Counted from the first letter of the stretch, positions 22,031-35,724 are shown. The stretch is DNA of 64,000 bases from Diplocarpon mali (GCA_024741835.1 JAENRP010000203.1:1-64000); one strand, 5' to 3'. Made by a program: numbers and translations. The notes: generated by a model not told the origin, from the sequence alone.

Positions 22031-23955
22031 TCAAACCTCGCCTTTTCCTATAATCTCAACCTGCTCCACACTCCCTTCGTCTCTTTTCGCCAACTCTCCT
22101 CCTGCAATACCAGCCCTCAGCGCTTCCTCATGCTGCAACTCGCTCCACACAATAGCATGGGCGTCCGTAGCCCTCAATTTACGATCAAACAGCCTATCGA
22201 TGCCCTCCAGCGGGATGTTCTTGGTTTCCGGCAGCAGGAAGTATACAAAAATCGCGGAGCAGATCATCAGCGACGCGAAGAAGAAGTACACGCCGTAGCC
22301 CATGGCCTCGAACATCTGCGGCGTGAAGCGCGCCACGAGGAAATTCCAGAACCAGTTGTTGGCCGCCGCGAATGCTTGCGCGAGGGCTCGCACGTTTTGG
22401 TCGAACATCTCGGAATTGTAAATCCAAGGTGTGGGGTTCCAGGTTGGGGAGTAGAAAGCCTGGTATGTGTTAGTAGGCTAGACTGAGAGTGGAGGGGCAT
22501 GGTGGAGCTTACGGTCCAGACATAGAAGAAGAAGATTGCTGAAATGCCAGATGGGGGTAGGGATGTTGTGGGGCGCAGAGCCGGTTTGGCGACGGCGATG
22601 TATCCACCGACATACCACAAGCAGATGCTGCCGCCAATGGCTCCGATCATTAAAAGACGTCTTCGCCCGTACTGATCGATAAGGAAAACAAGGTAGATTA
22701 GAGTAAAGACCGTCTTGACCACACCGAAAAGGCCAGTAGTAAACAGCGCTGTGTTTGTACCAGTGATGCCGATACTCTTGAAGATAGTAGGCGAGTAGTA
22801 GTTGATGGCATTGATACCGGAGGTATTCTGCCAAAAGAATAAAGATCCCCCGAGGAAGAATCGCCACTGGATTTTCCTGCTACTCGCTAGTAACTTGAAC
22901 GGTTGCCAGAATCCGAGACCGCCGGCGGCCATCTGTCGCTCAATGTTGGAGTCGATAGCGTAGACCTCTTCTTGGATATAGACATCATCCTCTGGAAGGT
23001 CGCGGATCCAACAGAGATTTTTGATTGCTTTCTCGCGTTGACCTTTAGTCATGAGCCATCTTGGCGACTCGTGGAGCCAGAATGCACCCAAGAAGAGCAT
23101 TCCCGATGGAACTAGCTGGACTGCGAAGGGAATGATCCACTGAGTGTGGTTGGAGGGCAAGGTTTTGTTGATGCCGTACTGTATTTTGTCAGCCGGAGCT
23201 CAAGAAATGGCACAAAATCTTTCTGCTTACATTGATCCAGAAGCCTACTAGCCCACCAATCTGCCATCCAAGCTCAAACATGCAGACGAGCCGTCCGCGA
23301 ATGGCCGGTGGAGAGATCTCGGAAATGTAGATGGGGGACAGATTACTTGCGCCGCCGACTCCAATGCCAGCAAGGACTCTTCCACCACTACAGGAGGACT
23401 TTGAGTAAGTATTATTTTCCAAGAAATACACCCGGCGCCGAGGGCAGGTTTGCCAGATGGAGGGTTTCCTCTCGAATGTCCCATGACAAGATAAAAATAC
23501 GGACTCCGGGAACACTTACTACATTAACCCTAAGCCCCTGCCTCCATTGCATCCAAGCATCATAGCCGCGCCAACGGTAAAGATCCCAGCAAAGAGTGCC
23601 AGTCCAGAGGCCCGACCCATGAAATACGCAGCGATGTATGCACCGAGAGCGCCAAAGAAGGCGCCTGCTTGGTAGCATGACACGATGTTAGCACTCAGAA
23701 GATTTACTGCTTCCTTTGACATGTTCTCGAAACCGAATTCGTCCCTGAAAGACGTGAGAGCCAGGGTTCCACCGATGAAGGCCGAGTCGTCTGTGAAGCC
23801 GCAGTCAGTAGGAGACCGGCTGTTTTGGATTTGAGGCAAGACATACACCCAATCATAATAGCGGCAGACCCAGCAACGGCTGCAATGGCATAAACTCGCC
23901 AATTGTAGACATTGGAAGGCGTAGGCCTGTCCTCGACCTTGGTGAAAATACCCAT
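22031..23955 (-). CDS. MFS sugar/quinate permease, QutD-like
   Basis: Five exons (23955-23847, 23790-23520, 23387-23231, 23178-22513, 22459-22031) encode 543 residues with twelve predicted membrane spans. Splicing rebuilds MIGYDSAFIGGTLAL, YGGRVLAGIGVGGASNL, GRL after helix 4, WQNTSGINAINYYSP, DQYGRRRLLMIGA and PETKNIPLEGIDRLF, the sugar-porter signatures. The N-terminus VEDRPTPSNVYNWRVYAI and the segment FYSPTWNPTPWIYNSEMFDQ closely resemble fungal quinate permease QutD, a proton symporter for quinate. The substrate is inferred only: no quinate-pathway genes lie nearby, so it may carry another sugar or cyclic acid. MGIFTKVED was chosen as start because it matches the family N-terminus; an upstream in-frame start would add 19 residues. 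Confidence 0.92.
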
Positions 23956-26928
23956 ATCTCCTTTGTCTCGTAGCTCGACGGTTGTGGAATCAGGGTGGAA
24001 GAGAAATGACAAACCTCAGCGGGCACTTTGCCTGTCGATCCCGAAATCTTGGATAGCGCAGAGCATTAAATAAAATCCGGGGTATGGGGAAGTTCATCCC
24101 TTTCCCGCTCTAGATCTTTTCCCCATCACTACTCCGCACAGTATAGGCAAAAATCTCAGCCGCGCCACTGGGACTTAGAACTAGTAGTCGAAGAGGCTCT
24201 CCCAACCCCCAAGCCCAGGACTTGCATCACGGATTTGTGGATTGTAATGCTCCTCAGGTCGGGTCGAGATCCGGGGGCGGAAGAAGATGTGTGACATCTA
24301 GTGTGCGCCGATGCGAGTTGTCTACTAGCAAACGCCACGCCTCTCGATCAATGGCCAGAAGTATCATGCGTGATTGGAGATCTTCCAGCCCAGTGCGTGA
24401 GTCTTTAGCCGTCTGGATAACGCCCTTCGCTTGTCAGGTTGCCGACGAGATGTGATGGGCTTGACTCGGTGCGACTTACAGCTTGGTGATGTTGTTGGGT
24501 GAATACTCGCCGAGCGGGGTGGCAAGACGGCTCGCCCCCTCTCTGGATTACCGCCACTCAATTGTATTGATTGCATCGTGTTTTCTCTCCTCGCTTCTCT
24601 GCATAAGACAGATTGCAGACTCGTAAATCGCTCCTCCAGATCAGAATTGCTTCCGCGAGTCTTTTATCACGTGCCCATATCCGAGCCTACCCCGATAGGA
24701 ATTGCCAGAGACCAGAATGATCGCACTTTATTTGCATGGATCCAAAAATACGTCTTATAAGTACCGCTATGTTTGTGTATCAGGAAGAGACTGCAGATAA
24801 ACCCTCTCAAAGCGCATATATCGCGTTTGATCGCCAAGAATATTGAGCTACGAGAATCGATCGGCCTTGCTTTTGGCCATGGAACTTTGGATCTTACTTG
24901 CGAGGCTACTTGGGATTCTATTTTTTGGTGAAGACTCCACTAGTCGAGGCCACGGTGGGAAGTGGTCCTGATTCTGCCCGGTTAATCTTGTTTCCTGTGG
25001 TACAGCAACTCAGTGCTATCCCTGGTCTTTGGTAAGGGTCTAGTACTAAGTAAAGAAACTAGTAATAGTTTTAGCACAAGTTTGTACTGGAATCTTTATA
25101 AAATATGATTTTCAAGTATTTTTACTTTCAAGTCAGCCCTTAGCTTTACTCATAGTTCTATAGTGCTTCGGCATAACACCAAGTACCTTGCAAGCTCGAC
25201 ACTAAATGCTTTGAATGTTTCATTATACTACGAATACAGAAGAATACTATGTCAAGAGCAGTTTAGAGAGACTGCTCGTAAAGCTGACCCTCCGCTGTCG
25301 ATCAAGGACAAATCTGGCCGCCGTTCACGCAGTCGCCACCATCTGAAATTAGTCAAAAAGCTGTTTTACACTAAAACATAGCCTCTAATTACAAATACAT
25401 AGTGAGACTGCTTTAGACCGTCAACATATAAACAGGGTAAGTCGTGTTATACATATCGCTGCTAAGGTCCCCGTAAGGACTGAAAACTCGGCATCAGTTC
25501 AGGCTATTTGCACAGAATAGTGCCCTCTTCAAAGCCTCAGCCAATGTTGTGAGCTGCGGATACTCCCTCCTTTTACTAAAAGAAAGGCGAGTGGTAAGCC
25601 AGAGGAAACCTTTGCCTGCGTCCGACATGATATTCCTGGCTATAACCCTATCTTACTGCGCAGCGCTATCTTCCTCCCTGGTGCATCTACAGCCTACGAA
25701 AGATTACGGCACTTGTGGTAGAGGTGTACAGAAGATCCTATGATTACGAGATGGACACGATTGAGATCCTGTTCAAGACCAGGATGCAGCCAGAAGAACA
25801 TCTACTTAACTTGTTGTGGTGAAGAATTTGATGGAAAAGTAATGTATCTGACAACTTCCCGCAGGCTTGCTATTCATGACTTTAATGAAGAGAAGAGCAT
25901 ATTCCTGACGTGCTACCTCTATCCCAGAGTTGACAAAGAGGAGTGCTAGCTGCTGCTTCGAATGCGATACCCCTGTGGCGAATCATCAGATTCCTTGATC
26001 ATGTCGAAATGACAACGCGGTAAGTCCTAGAGCGAGCATCTCAGTGCACAGCTCACGTAGTGATCTCCTGAAGCAGGTAATGAATCCGATGAGGGTTCAG
26101 AGGAGGAGGAGAACAGGTTCGTTTGGACGGAGGAGAGTCTAAGCCTATAAGGTAATCTTTGGCTTGTGAGGTTTAGAGAGCGCTAGCTTCGCAGGTCGGA
26201 ATTGCAAAGTGACTGCTTATACGGTCCCATTTGAAAACATTTTAGTCAAAGACGCCTCTAATATATGAGAGCTGCAAGCTCGCGAGGCATAAAGAGCTTT
26301 CGTTGAATTTAATAGTCAATTTCCTGATTCTAAGACTTGTTTAGCTTTCATTTGTGACAGAACTAGACTAGGTGGAACGTGAGATCTGTGAACCTCAAAA
26401 ATGGTAGTGGTTTGGTTTTTTGGCTTATGATGCCCTCGTCGCAATCTCAAGTTCTGTTAGGCTGTGTTGTCCTTGCTGTGTAGTGGATCAAATAGAAATG
26501 TAATTATTAGCAACTGATTATGTTTTCTTTTTCTCGCTTATTAGCGCCAGACAACGGTTGACTGATTAGATAGCTATCACAACTATTGTGGCATGAACTT
26601 GCCTCGCAGGGAAACAAGAGAAACCTGCTGATTACACGTTATTTAACCAACCTGATGTAGTCCCTGGTTTTGATAATAGCTCAAATTCATCCTAAATACT
26701 AAGAGCTAAGGACCTGGCGGAGGAGACTTATAATTGGTGGTCGTTGTACCACGATGAAGCCTCCGGGACGTATATGATTGTGCATGCCATTGCCCGGTCA
26801 GTCTCCTCTCTCTTGAATCTTCTTATACTTACCTCGTAGCTGGCTAGGACCTCCCTCTATAATTTCTGTATCAGGCGGAAGGCCTCTCTAAACGTCTGAC
26901 CGAAATTGAGCGCGTCTTTCTTATGAAT

Positions 26929-26942
26929 NNNNNNNNNNNNNN
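26929..26942. other. Assembly gap (14 N)
   Basis: A run of 14 undetermined bases inside the gene-poor block. The true gap size may differ. Confidence 0.99.
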
Positions 26943-29522
26943 CGATTATTGGTAAACTAAACGCATCTTATTCTATCTCGCTAGTAAGCACCTTAAGATA
27001 TTCCCAAGTGTCTTTGGAATAGATCCTCTCACCCACTTACGCTATTACAAATGCGATTGGGTATTCGCTAGATCAATGTGGACTGTCGTTCTCTTCGACA
27101 GACAGAAACTGCCAATCATATACTGGCCATACCTCTCAGGGACATCAAGGAAGAGCGCGCTCAGACTTTGAAGGTGTTCTAAGGCATTTGCTTGATCCGT
27201 CTTACGCATTACTGTATAAAAGTTAGCGTAATCATTTACAGCGATCCAAGACCTATATGAAATTGCCTTGCACTGGATCCATACAGATAGAGCCAGATTC
27301 TCCCAAGAATCAGCACAAGAAGAGTGGAAATAGGAAATTTAGTACCCACGAGTGCTTCACCCAAGCTGGGATGCCGAGGCGCTTGAATCTCAGGTCGTGC
27401 TCAACTCCCGGGATCAACTTTGCCCATCTTACTGGTAGATTTTCGAGATGAAAGACATCAATGAAGTTACGTAGCAGGTGTGGCTACCGCCTTTGCCTTC
27501 CGGTGCGTAGAGAGAGGAAAGAAATGTTCAGTACTGACCGAACAAGGTCTCGCGCTATTGAAGAGAAGAGCAGGAGGAAGGCTTTCTGGCGCTCGCAGCT
27601 CCAGCTGGTGTCACTGCTGCCACGGATGTGTTTATTGTGGCTATGCAGCGACCAAGAAGACCCATTTTCTAGATCTTAGGATACAACTCTGCTGCTAGCT
27701 TTCCGACGAGTTTGAAGGAGGCATCTGGGCGTCTGCGCACGATAGAGCCGTACTGAGGAGAACTAGCAGCTGAGCACCGAGCGTTTCGAGGGGTTACGCC
27801 CTAAGGTTTCTGCAGGACAGCGCCTGCGAGGGGCATCAATGCGAACAGATATGCAAGTTATCTGCGGTGACTTTGAGGCCGAATGCATAAGGTTGGATCG
27901 TCGTATCTCCTACTCCGCTATTGACTCCCATTCCAAACTTTATCAATCAGGAACCCCGTCAGCGAATATCGACTACTTTTGCTTGTATTTTAAAATTTCA
28001 GTCTAAGATACCGCGGATGATCCCCAGGATACCCCTATTGTTGTCAGTTTTCTTGGAGGAGACTTCGAAGTAAGAATATGCGTAGATATCTTCACCAGAA
28101 GTTGAATGCGCCGAGGCCGGGCCTGTGTCTACCTTGTTATTGATACCAAGCAGAACAGGTGAGGCTAGAAAACTCAAGGTTTGTTGCGCTCAAGCTTCAA
28201 CTCCAAGATAAGTCTGGCCTCTTTCCCAGCCAGGTCAGGTCTGAGGGCTATTAAGGCTTGATCTGGGGAAGTAATTGTTAATAGTATCGGGAGGGGAAGA
28301 TGGGAAGCCTTGGGAGAGTTTGTTGCCTAAAGGAATCAGGATCAGCTAGGTCGCTCATCTCATCACAAGCGTTATAAAAAAGCGCATGCCTTCGTCAGCA
28401 GAAAGGATAACTCACCCCTATTTGGGGGGGGATTAATTGCATTAACCTAGTTCGTCTATCAACATCGGCTATTCTGTCTCGCGAAAGTGACTTCCTATTA
28501 CGAAGAGACGATAGCCATACCTGACTAAAAACAACTGGTTAATCTCTAAGAAGCGCCCGCTGCAGGGTATCATTAGTACAGGCTCACCGAGAAACTCACT
28601 TAAACTCCAGAGTACGGCCCTTGATGTTGACATAGTCTATTACCGCTAAGCGAGATTTCCTGCCTACTTTTCGCTAGGCCTTAGTGAAAACCAGGGCAGA
28701 ACCCCATTGAATAGGAAAGAAGTCAACCATCTACTCTGCAATTGTGTACACAGTGCATGTTAAAGAAAAATAAGGCGCTCCCTCGAGACGGCGTTTAAGC
28801 TCGAGACCGGGAGAGCCTCTATTGCGACTGAGGTGCGAAAGGAGACACTTGTTGACGAAATCAGGCAGGACCAAGGACTAAAAAGCGAATGACAGGGAGT
28901 TTGTCAGGCTAGTTTCTGCTCGTATACAACACATGACCACAGCATTTCTCGCTTGTGCTAGATGGTTTAGAACCAACACAGCTCGTTGAAAGGGAAATAA
29001 ATAAAGTAGATTAATAGAAAGACGACTCGGCAAAGCAAGCCGAAGAGTACCTCACTTTTCTCAGAGGGTGCTCATGTGGCCGGACAGTTCTTACATAAAC
29101 TTTGCCCAACCAGAAACTTACCTGCTCCTAATAATCAAGGTGCCACATTTTTAGCCCATCAAAAATAGCGAGTAAAGCGAGTGCTCTGCCTAAACCTTAA
29201 CTCCTTGCAGTGTCTTACACAGCAAGGGCTTCTTGGCGCCAAAACAAGAATGCATTACCCACTTCTCAAAAACAAGAGCTGGGAAAGTTTATTTGTACTT
29301 AATTCCGTACTGCAGGTTCTCTTCAGGGACTTCGCAGGTACCATCGGTTGAAACCCACTGATCTACAGCCTACTCAAAGGGGGAATCCACCGCTCGGAAA
29401 GCAGCGTCAATGCTACCTAATGAAGTCTCGCTTTTATATGGAGATAATGGTATTCTCTCAATGATTTGTTTATGCTTTTGAGACCTCATGGACGAAAGTA
29501 GAGCGCTACTCAGGTTTAATCC

Positions 29523-29785
29523 CGAATACGGTGGATCAAGACCGGGGTAAAAAGGATGATTTCTAATCACTAAGAGCAAGCGAGGCATATCAAACGCCTT
29601 CAAACTATAATTGAATATGAAAGGGGATCGACTTATACTGTTTTTTCTTAGTTTCGAGTACAGTAGATTACGCGTCGGACTATACTGTAGCCACTCGGCT
29701 TCTAGCGTTTTACTCTATACTACTGTCTTGGAGAATACTTGTTCGTAGATGTGATTTTGTGAGATTTCGGATCCACCGTACTCGA
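29523..29785. repeat. Short TIR-like motifs in both orientations
   Basis: The motif TCGAGTACGGTGGATC occurs on the minus strand at 29785-29770. TCGAGTACAGTAGATTA occurs on the plus strand at 29654-29670. CGAATACGGTGGATC occurs on the plus strand at 29523-29537. The inverted pair 29654/29785 spans 132 bp and could be the ends of a miniature inverted-repeat element or the remains of DNA transposon termini. No target-site duplication was verified. Confidence 0.4.
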
Positions 29786-32700
29786 AAAAAAACTCGAGTA
29801 ATATAGCTTTCATGTTAAGAACATTCTATACTATAGCCAATGAGCCTGAGGGATTCCAGCCTCCAAACACATTGATTCAAAGCCTAAAACACAAGACTAC
29901 ACTCCGAGTGGCTACGTCCCCTGCAAGCGGGGTAGGTTTGAACACTTGGTATCTGCGAGATGAAAAAGATCAGGTGTACGAGGTAAGAGAATGATTAGGA
30001 CGAGGTGCGTACTCGTCGCGCAGTAATCCCTGATACGCAACTGCTCTAGGCGGATATTCTCCGGGGCAGACGTGGTCATGTCGGTGCGAGGGTCGGTTTG
30101 TCCTTGGAGAGGATCCAGGTGGGTTTGCGAGTCGAATGTACTTTCATCAAGTCCTCTGGAAAGAAGACCTGAGAGATTGCTAATGCTATTAAGGATTTGT
30201 AAGCTTTAAATTGCGGCCTCAATTCTTTCCCCTCAGCACTCGGACGGACCTCGCCTCTCTCTCGCAACGCAAATCATAGGGGCTCAAGCCCATCACTTAC
30301 TTACACCCTATGCCCATAGGACAGGGATTACCCAAACTGATTCAGCAAAATAACAAAGGCGACTCCAGCTATTACAAGTAAAGCTTTCACAACTTGTCGA
30401 GCATTCTCGGTGTTAGTCTTTTCTTACCCCTCCCCCTCTCCCCACCAACCACCTGGCAAAACAATGTGAAAGGAGCCAGAATTTCAGGTCAAGAAAGCAT
30501 TGGTATGAAGCAGCTTGGAGGCGCGGTTTCATAGCTAGTCGAGCAAGCAGAACACATTACCACAATCTACTCGGTATCACATATTGCCATTTCCCCCTGC
30601 TGTTTGCCTAGAGAAAAGGGAACAATCCAGTCCCTTGGCTATCGAGCTCTAGGGGTTTGTATTTCAAAATGTCTTACACCGAGTATTCCCCGTGGGGGAG
30701 TACTACTCATTAGGTTTCTCCATCTAATGTATTCAAGAGAAGGGGGTCCTTACCACGCGTGTTTTCCCCATCTGTCCCGTCACTGGCGCACGCTCGAAAG
30801 TAAGTCATGAGCAAGAACATACCCAACTATGCCTGGGTTCTTGATCTTCTTCAGTCTACCCTCCAGCGTACAGTCTTCCGCAGGGACAAAGGGCGCCTTA
30901 TTAGTGGTGAGTAGGGAATTGGTGATGAGCGAACTGTTCAGCACTGCAGTTCTGCAAGTCGACACCCCCGGATCGACATGGGCTGGCTCGAGAGGTTGCG
31001 ACGCGCGAACCGGCCTCAGCAGATCTCCGTCAGAAGATCCACCGCCAAAGTATCGGCCTCGCCGGGAATGTTGAAATGCCTGTATCGCCCCGGAAAAGCC
31101 GGCTCTGCTGAATCAATTATGCTCTGTGGCCGGCGAAACGAACGCCCCATTTAAAGAAGGGGTCTTGACAGTGCGGTGGGCTTGCGAGGCCAAATGTCCT
31201 TTCATGTGGTGTTTCCCCATAGTATCATGGCACAGCGTTTATCTAGAGCGCCAGCTCAACAAGGGGGGTCTGGGAATTCAAACGTGAACAAACACCTCGC
31301 AAGTCTTGCAAGACGTATACTACGTCCTCGATGTATTCTGAGCTAGCAGCTGCGATCTTTTCGGAATTTTCTCGTATGGTGGATAAATATCCAGCAAAAA
31401 GGGCTGGTACTGAGATACAGGGTGTAAAAGATAACCACTATGCTACTACTATACAATGTATTATCCTTGTTAATAAAGTACTGATCAGTGGGCTTGGCCC
31501 TATACGTAGTATAAAATAGTGTCTGAAAAAGGAGCATATCTGATCGTGCAAATGCACTTGAAACTACCCTTAACAGTACGCTAATATAATGTTTGTTTGG
31601 CTTGGGATGAGTATGGAAACAAAACAATACACATGTAAATAACAGCCTATAGTTAGATAGCTGTTCATGCTGACTACTTCCCATGCTAAAGGCGCATTAC
31701 CTGTAATTTGTAAGGGCATGCCTAGCACAAAAACGAACCTGACAGCTCGCCGGCGCCACGCCCTTAAACGAATCTTGATTGCATAAAAACAAAACCGAAT
31801 TTACACCCGTATGGATAGCCCCCTAGGTCCTTAGGGTGTCTAGCTAATAAATCTGATCTCATATGTTCAGGTCCTTGCTACTCTTTAGAGATTCTTATCG
31901 CTAGTGTAGCTCTTCTAATAGGCTATCTTCTAATCTGTATCTCAGGGTTAGCAAGGGCCTTCAATTTATCTGAAGAATGCGTTATACTTTCGGTGCAGTC
32001 TCTGCACGGCTTCACATCTTTCTCAGGAGGGGGCCTGTATCCCAGTCAATGAATTCCCCGACGGTCAATTGTAGGAAATTCCTCGACTCTTCCGAAGCAA
32101 TGTTTTGCATAGCTCGCACTTTCAAACCACCTATCGCCTTGTATTGCGTGAAAAATTGGATGAATCTCAAGAGACCTTACCACTCCTGTTACCGGGCTAT
32201 GCCTGGTCACAGAAATCATCACCTTGGCTCTATATTCCTCTACATAATCGAAATTCGAACTAATATGATTGTGTCAGATTACGCAAGTGACATACCGCTA
32301 ACGCTTGGGCGAATGTCATATAGGTCTGGAAAATGCCAGAGGAAATCCCAAGAGATGTGAAGACGCCCGGCCTGTCGAGTCACTGCACATTATCCACCGG
32401 CAGGCGCATTGAGGTAGTTGCGGCGTAGAGCAGATAGCATTGTGGAAAAGTCCTAGTCCTTTGTCGCAGGCCATACCAACCTCACATTCGCGCACTGCGT
32501 ACCGGTCGGTGGAAGTTGTGCATCTGCAATGTGAGGATATACGTCCACGAGGTGTTCGCTGGGCCTGCGACAAAGTGACCAGAAGCAACCGGTCTTCTTC
32601 CTCGGGACGGAAGTCAGGGACGAAAGCCATGCACGACTCCGTGCTCTACCCTGATTCCGACTGACGTCCTGCTCGAGTACCATCGCTGGCCCTGGATTGG

Positions 32701-33189
32701 AGCCTTGTGGGGGTGGATAGTGAATTGCAGGTTCATCCAGCCCTTTCATCAAACGTTAAAAAGCGCATGGCAGACCCAAGGACCCCGTCGGCGCTCCAGC
32801 ACCCTTGCGATGGGGAGGCGGCCCTTGCAGAGCTTCAAAGATGGACTGACGGGAAACTGGTTGGGCTCAGAGGATCTTGGCCAGACCCCCTTGGAGGACC
32901 GCAGTATACAGTGGAGGCTGCAGCTTTGGATCAGTCTTCATGCGATTTGACGATTCCCATGTCGGCCCAAGGCCCGCCAACACCAGGTCCGCGTGCGAGG
33001 GCACCGCGGGTGCTTGAGTGTAAAGTGCATTTGCAGGGGGAAATAGGCTTTTTTCCCCTGTAGTGTTGATCTGCGACTCAGGAAGGTTGCCGGCGAGAAG
33101 GGGGATCGTGATGCGAGCGGGAGATACGATACTCCATCTTTCGGCATCAGAGAGGGAGGCTTTCTCATCCAGGGCCGAGGGGAGAGAAG

Positions 33190-33198
33190 TATAAAAAG
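33190..33198 (+). promoter_or_regulatory. TATA box of the GH1 gene
   Basis: The sequence tataaaaag lies about 160 bp upstream of the beta-glucosidase start codon and is followed by a pyrimidine-rich leader. This suits a strongly regulated secreted hydrolase. Confidence 0.6.
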
Positions 33199-33350
33199 TC
33201 GGTCATCCCTCATGGAGCTAACGGCCCCCGTGACCTCCGCCCACCCTCTATTTTTACATTCTCTCCTTGTCTTGTCGTTCACTCCCTACATACGCTCCTT
33301 ACTTTCTCTTCATACATTCACTTGTTCGTTTCTGTCGTGTCGTGCCAGTC

Positions 33351-35724
33351 ATGCCGTCGCATTACCTTGGGACAGTGGCGAGCACGCTGCTGCTCCTCCT
33401 GCCAGGAGCAATTGCTCAAGGAAACAACACCAGTCGAGCCAGCGGCACTGGAGCTCCTAGAAGAAACAACACCTACCCAGCCACCGGGGCCCCAAGCTTT
33501 GCTCTTCCGTCGGGGTATTCGTCCAAGGTCTACAATGTGGCCGCCGCCACCACGACAATCACCTATGATTACTCGGACGAGCAGTTGGCCATGCTGTGGA
33601 ATCAAGTGGGCAAGGTCAAGGTCGGGCCCATCACCACCACCGTGACTCCAACGCCGGAACCAACAGCATACCCTCGTCCTGGAGCGCTGCATCCCATGGT
33701 ATGTACCCAGAGGCCCCGAGCATCCATGGTGACGTGACTCCTGACGTCCCCAGGTGCCATCGTATGAGCCGTCGGTCGCGGACGCCAAACTCCCCGAGGG
33801 CTTTGTCTGGGGATTTGCCGCGAGTGCGTACCAGATCGAGGGAGCGGCCAAGGACGAGGGCAAAGGGCCATCAATCTGGGATATGATTGCCCACCGAGAC
33901 TACGGAGCAGTGCGGGACAACTCCACGGCCGACGTCGTGGGATCCCACTACTGGCTCTACAAGCAGGACTTTGCGCGTCTCGCGAACATGGGGATCCCAT
34001 ACTTCTCCCCGTCCTTCTCGTGGTAAGTGTGCAGCCGCGCCTTGGGTCGTGAGGCAGAGGAGTCACGGTGCTGAGTCTTGTCACGCATTTCCAGGCCACG
34101 ATTCTTCCCATTTGGCAACGGGCCAGTGAACGAGGAGGCCGTGAAACACTACGATGATGTGATTGCGTCCATGCTCGAGAATGGCATCACCCCCGTGGTG
34201 ACTCTCTTTCATTGGGGTGAGCATTCTTCCCAACCTCGAGCAGCGCCGTCCTCGTGACTAACCGAGCCAGATACGCCGCTGGCCCTCTTCAACTCGTATG
34301 GTGCTTGGACCGACGCTCAGATCGTCGAGGATTACTTCAACTACGCCAAGTTCGTGATCACTCGGTACGACGAGTACGTCCCGGTCTGGTTTACGTTCAA
34401 CGAGCGTCAGTACACTCCTCGCCGGGCAACCCATTCCTGTGCTGACAGATGTTTCCACAGCGCAATACTGCAACTGGCAGTACTCGTACTACCCAGCCGG
34501 GAACGAGGAAGGCAACTATCCGGCCTACCACAATAGTACGTTCGATTCTGCACTCGGCCTCTGCAGGTTCTCCAGGCCTCGGCCGCCGAGTCTTGTCCCC
34601 AGAGCCGACGAGTAACCATAGAGCCCGCATCCTGACCCCGAAAGCAATGAAGAGCCTCTAGCTAACTCTCCTGAAGTCACTGGCGGCCTCAAGGCCCGCA
34701 TCGCCTGTAGCCACCACACGATCCTGGCTCATGCCAAGGTCGCCAAATGGTACCACGAAGAGTTCAAGGGCAAAGGACGCATGACTTTCAAGAACTCGGG
34801 CAACTACTTCCAAGCTAACGACACGTCCTCGCCCGCGGACCTCGATTCCGTGGATCGGAACTACGAGTTTGCCCTCGGCTGGTTCGGAGGCTGCTGGCGC
34901 GACGACGGCGACTACTCGCCCATGTTGAAGGAGACGCTGGGCGACATGCTGCCGAAGTTCACGCCCGAGGAGTTGGCCATGATCAAGGGCTCCTGCGACT
35001 TCTTCGCCATCGACCCCTACACGAGCTACACGGCCTTCGGCATGCCGGGCGGCTCCGCAGCCTGCGCGGCCAACAGCAGCCACCCGGCCTTCCCCGAGTG
35101 CGCGTCCAGCGTGAGCTCGGGCGTCGACGGCTTTCCCATCGGGCCCTCGGGCGACAACGACGTGAGCTGGCTGTACAGCGCGCCGGTCGGCGTGCGCCGC
35201 TTCCTGGGCGTCATCACGAAGAAGCTGTTCCCGGCCATCCCGGACATCATGGTCACCGAGTTTGGCTTTGCCGAGCCGTTCGAGGGCAACCAGAAGACGC
35301 TGAACACGATCCTGTGGGATCTACGGAGGGCGGACTACTACCAGGGGTACTTGGACAACATCCTCGCTGCCGTTGTGGAAGATGGTACGTTATTTTCTTC
35401 TTCTCTCATAACAAAAATTAGACCCCCTCCCCCTCCCCGTCGGTTGCTGCACCAAAATCCGGTACAGAGTGCTAAAGAGAAGCGCACCCAGGGGTCAACT
35501 GCACGGGTGCCTTTGGATGGTCGTTCTACGACAACTACGAGTGGTTCGAGGGGAACCACGTCAAATTCGGCGTGCAGTACCTCAACGAGACGTCCCTGGA
35601 GCGGCACCCGAAGGCCAGCTTGTTCCAGTTCCTGGACTGGTTCAAGCAGAAGGGAGGGCATTTCATCGGGGTCGGAGGTCTGCCCGCAGGAAACGCGAGC
35701 AGCACGGTGCTGAGGCGGTGGTAG
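33351..35724 (+). CDS. Secreted GH1 beta-glucosidase
   Basis: Seven exons (33351-33698, 33754-34022, 34095-34216, 34271-34405, 34461-34535, 34677-35384, 35492-35724) encode 513 residues, all in phase. A signal peptide (MPSHYLGTVASTLLLLLPGA) and a Thr/Pro-rich stretch of about 100 residues precede the (beta/alpha)8 domain. The domain begins LPEGFVWGFAASAYQIEGAA, the GH1 N-terminal signature. The acid/base is Glu175 in WFTFNEPQ, made across the exon 4/5 junction. The nucleophile is Glu395 in MVTEFGFAEP, where most GH1 enzymes read TENG. The end GWSFYDNYEWFEG matches the usual WSLLDNFEW glycone-binding element. Several Asn-X-Ser/Thr sites fit secretion. Likely activity is release of glucose from beta-glucosides; aglycone preference is unknown. 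Confidence 0.93.

Larger units (their letters stand above)
23956..33189. other. Gene desert of about 9 kb
   Basis: No gene can be supported. Open frames are short (none over about 130 codons), both strands are stop-rich, and no splice path links them. Much of 24.8-31.9 kb is AT-rich. This fits degenerate transposon or repeat sequence, but I could not recognise a reverse transcriptase, integrase or transposase motif. The assembly gap at 26929-26942 lies inside it. TIR-like motifs near 29523-29785 are listed separately. Confidence 0.55.

Noticed and set aside
24222..24455. 77-codon plus-strand frame upstream of the MFS permease
   Set aside because: No similarity and no conserved start; likely chance.
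25163..25381. Possible transposase fragment (basic C-terminus)
   Set aside because: I looked for DDE, reverse transcriptase and integrase motifs here and in neighbouring frames and found none, so no element is named.
32707..33063. 118-codon plus-strand frame upstream of the GH1 gene
   Set aside because: No motif, overlapped by another frame, and it ends just before the TATA box.
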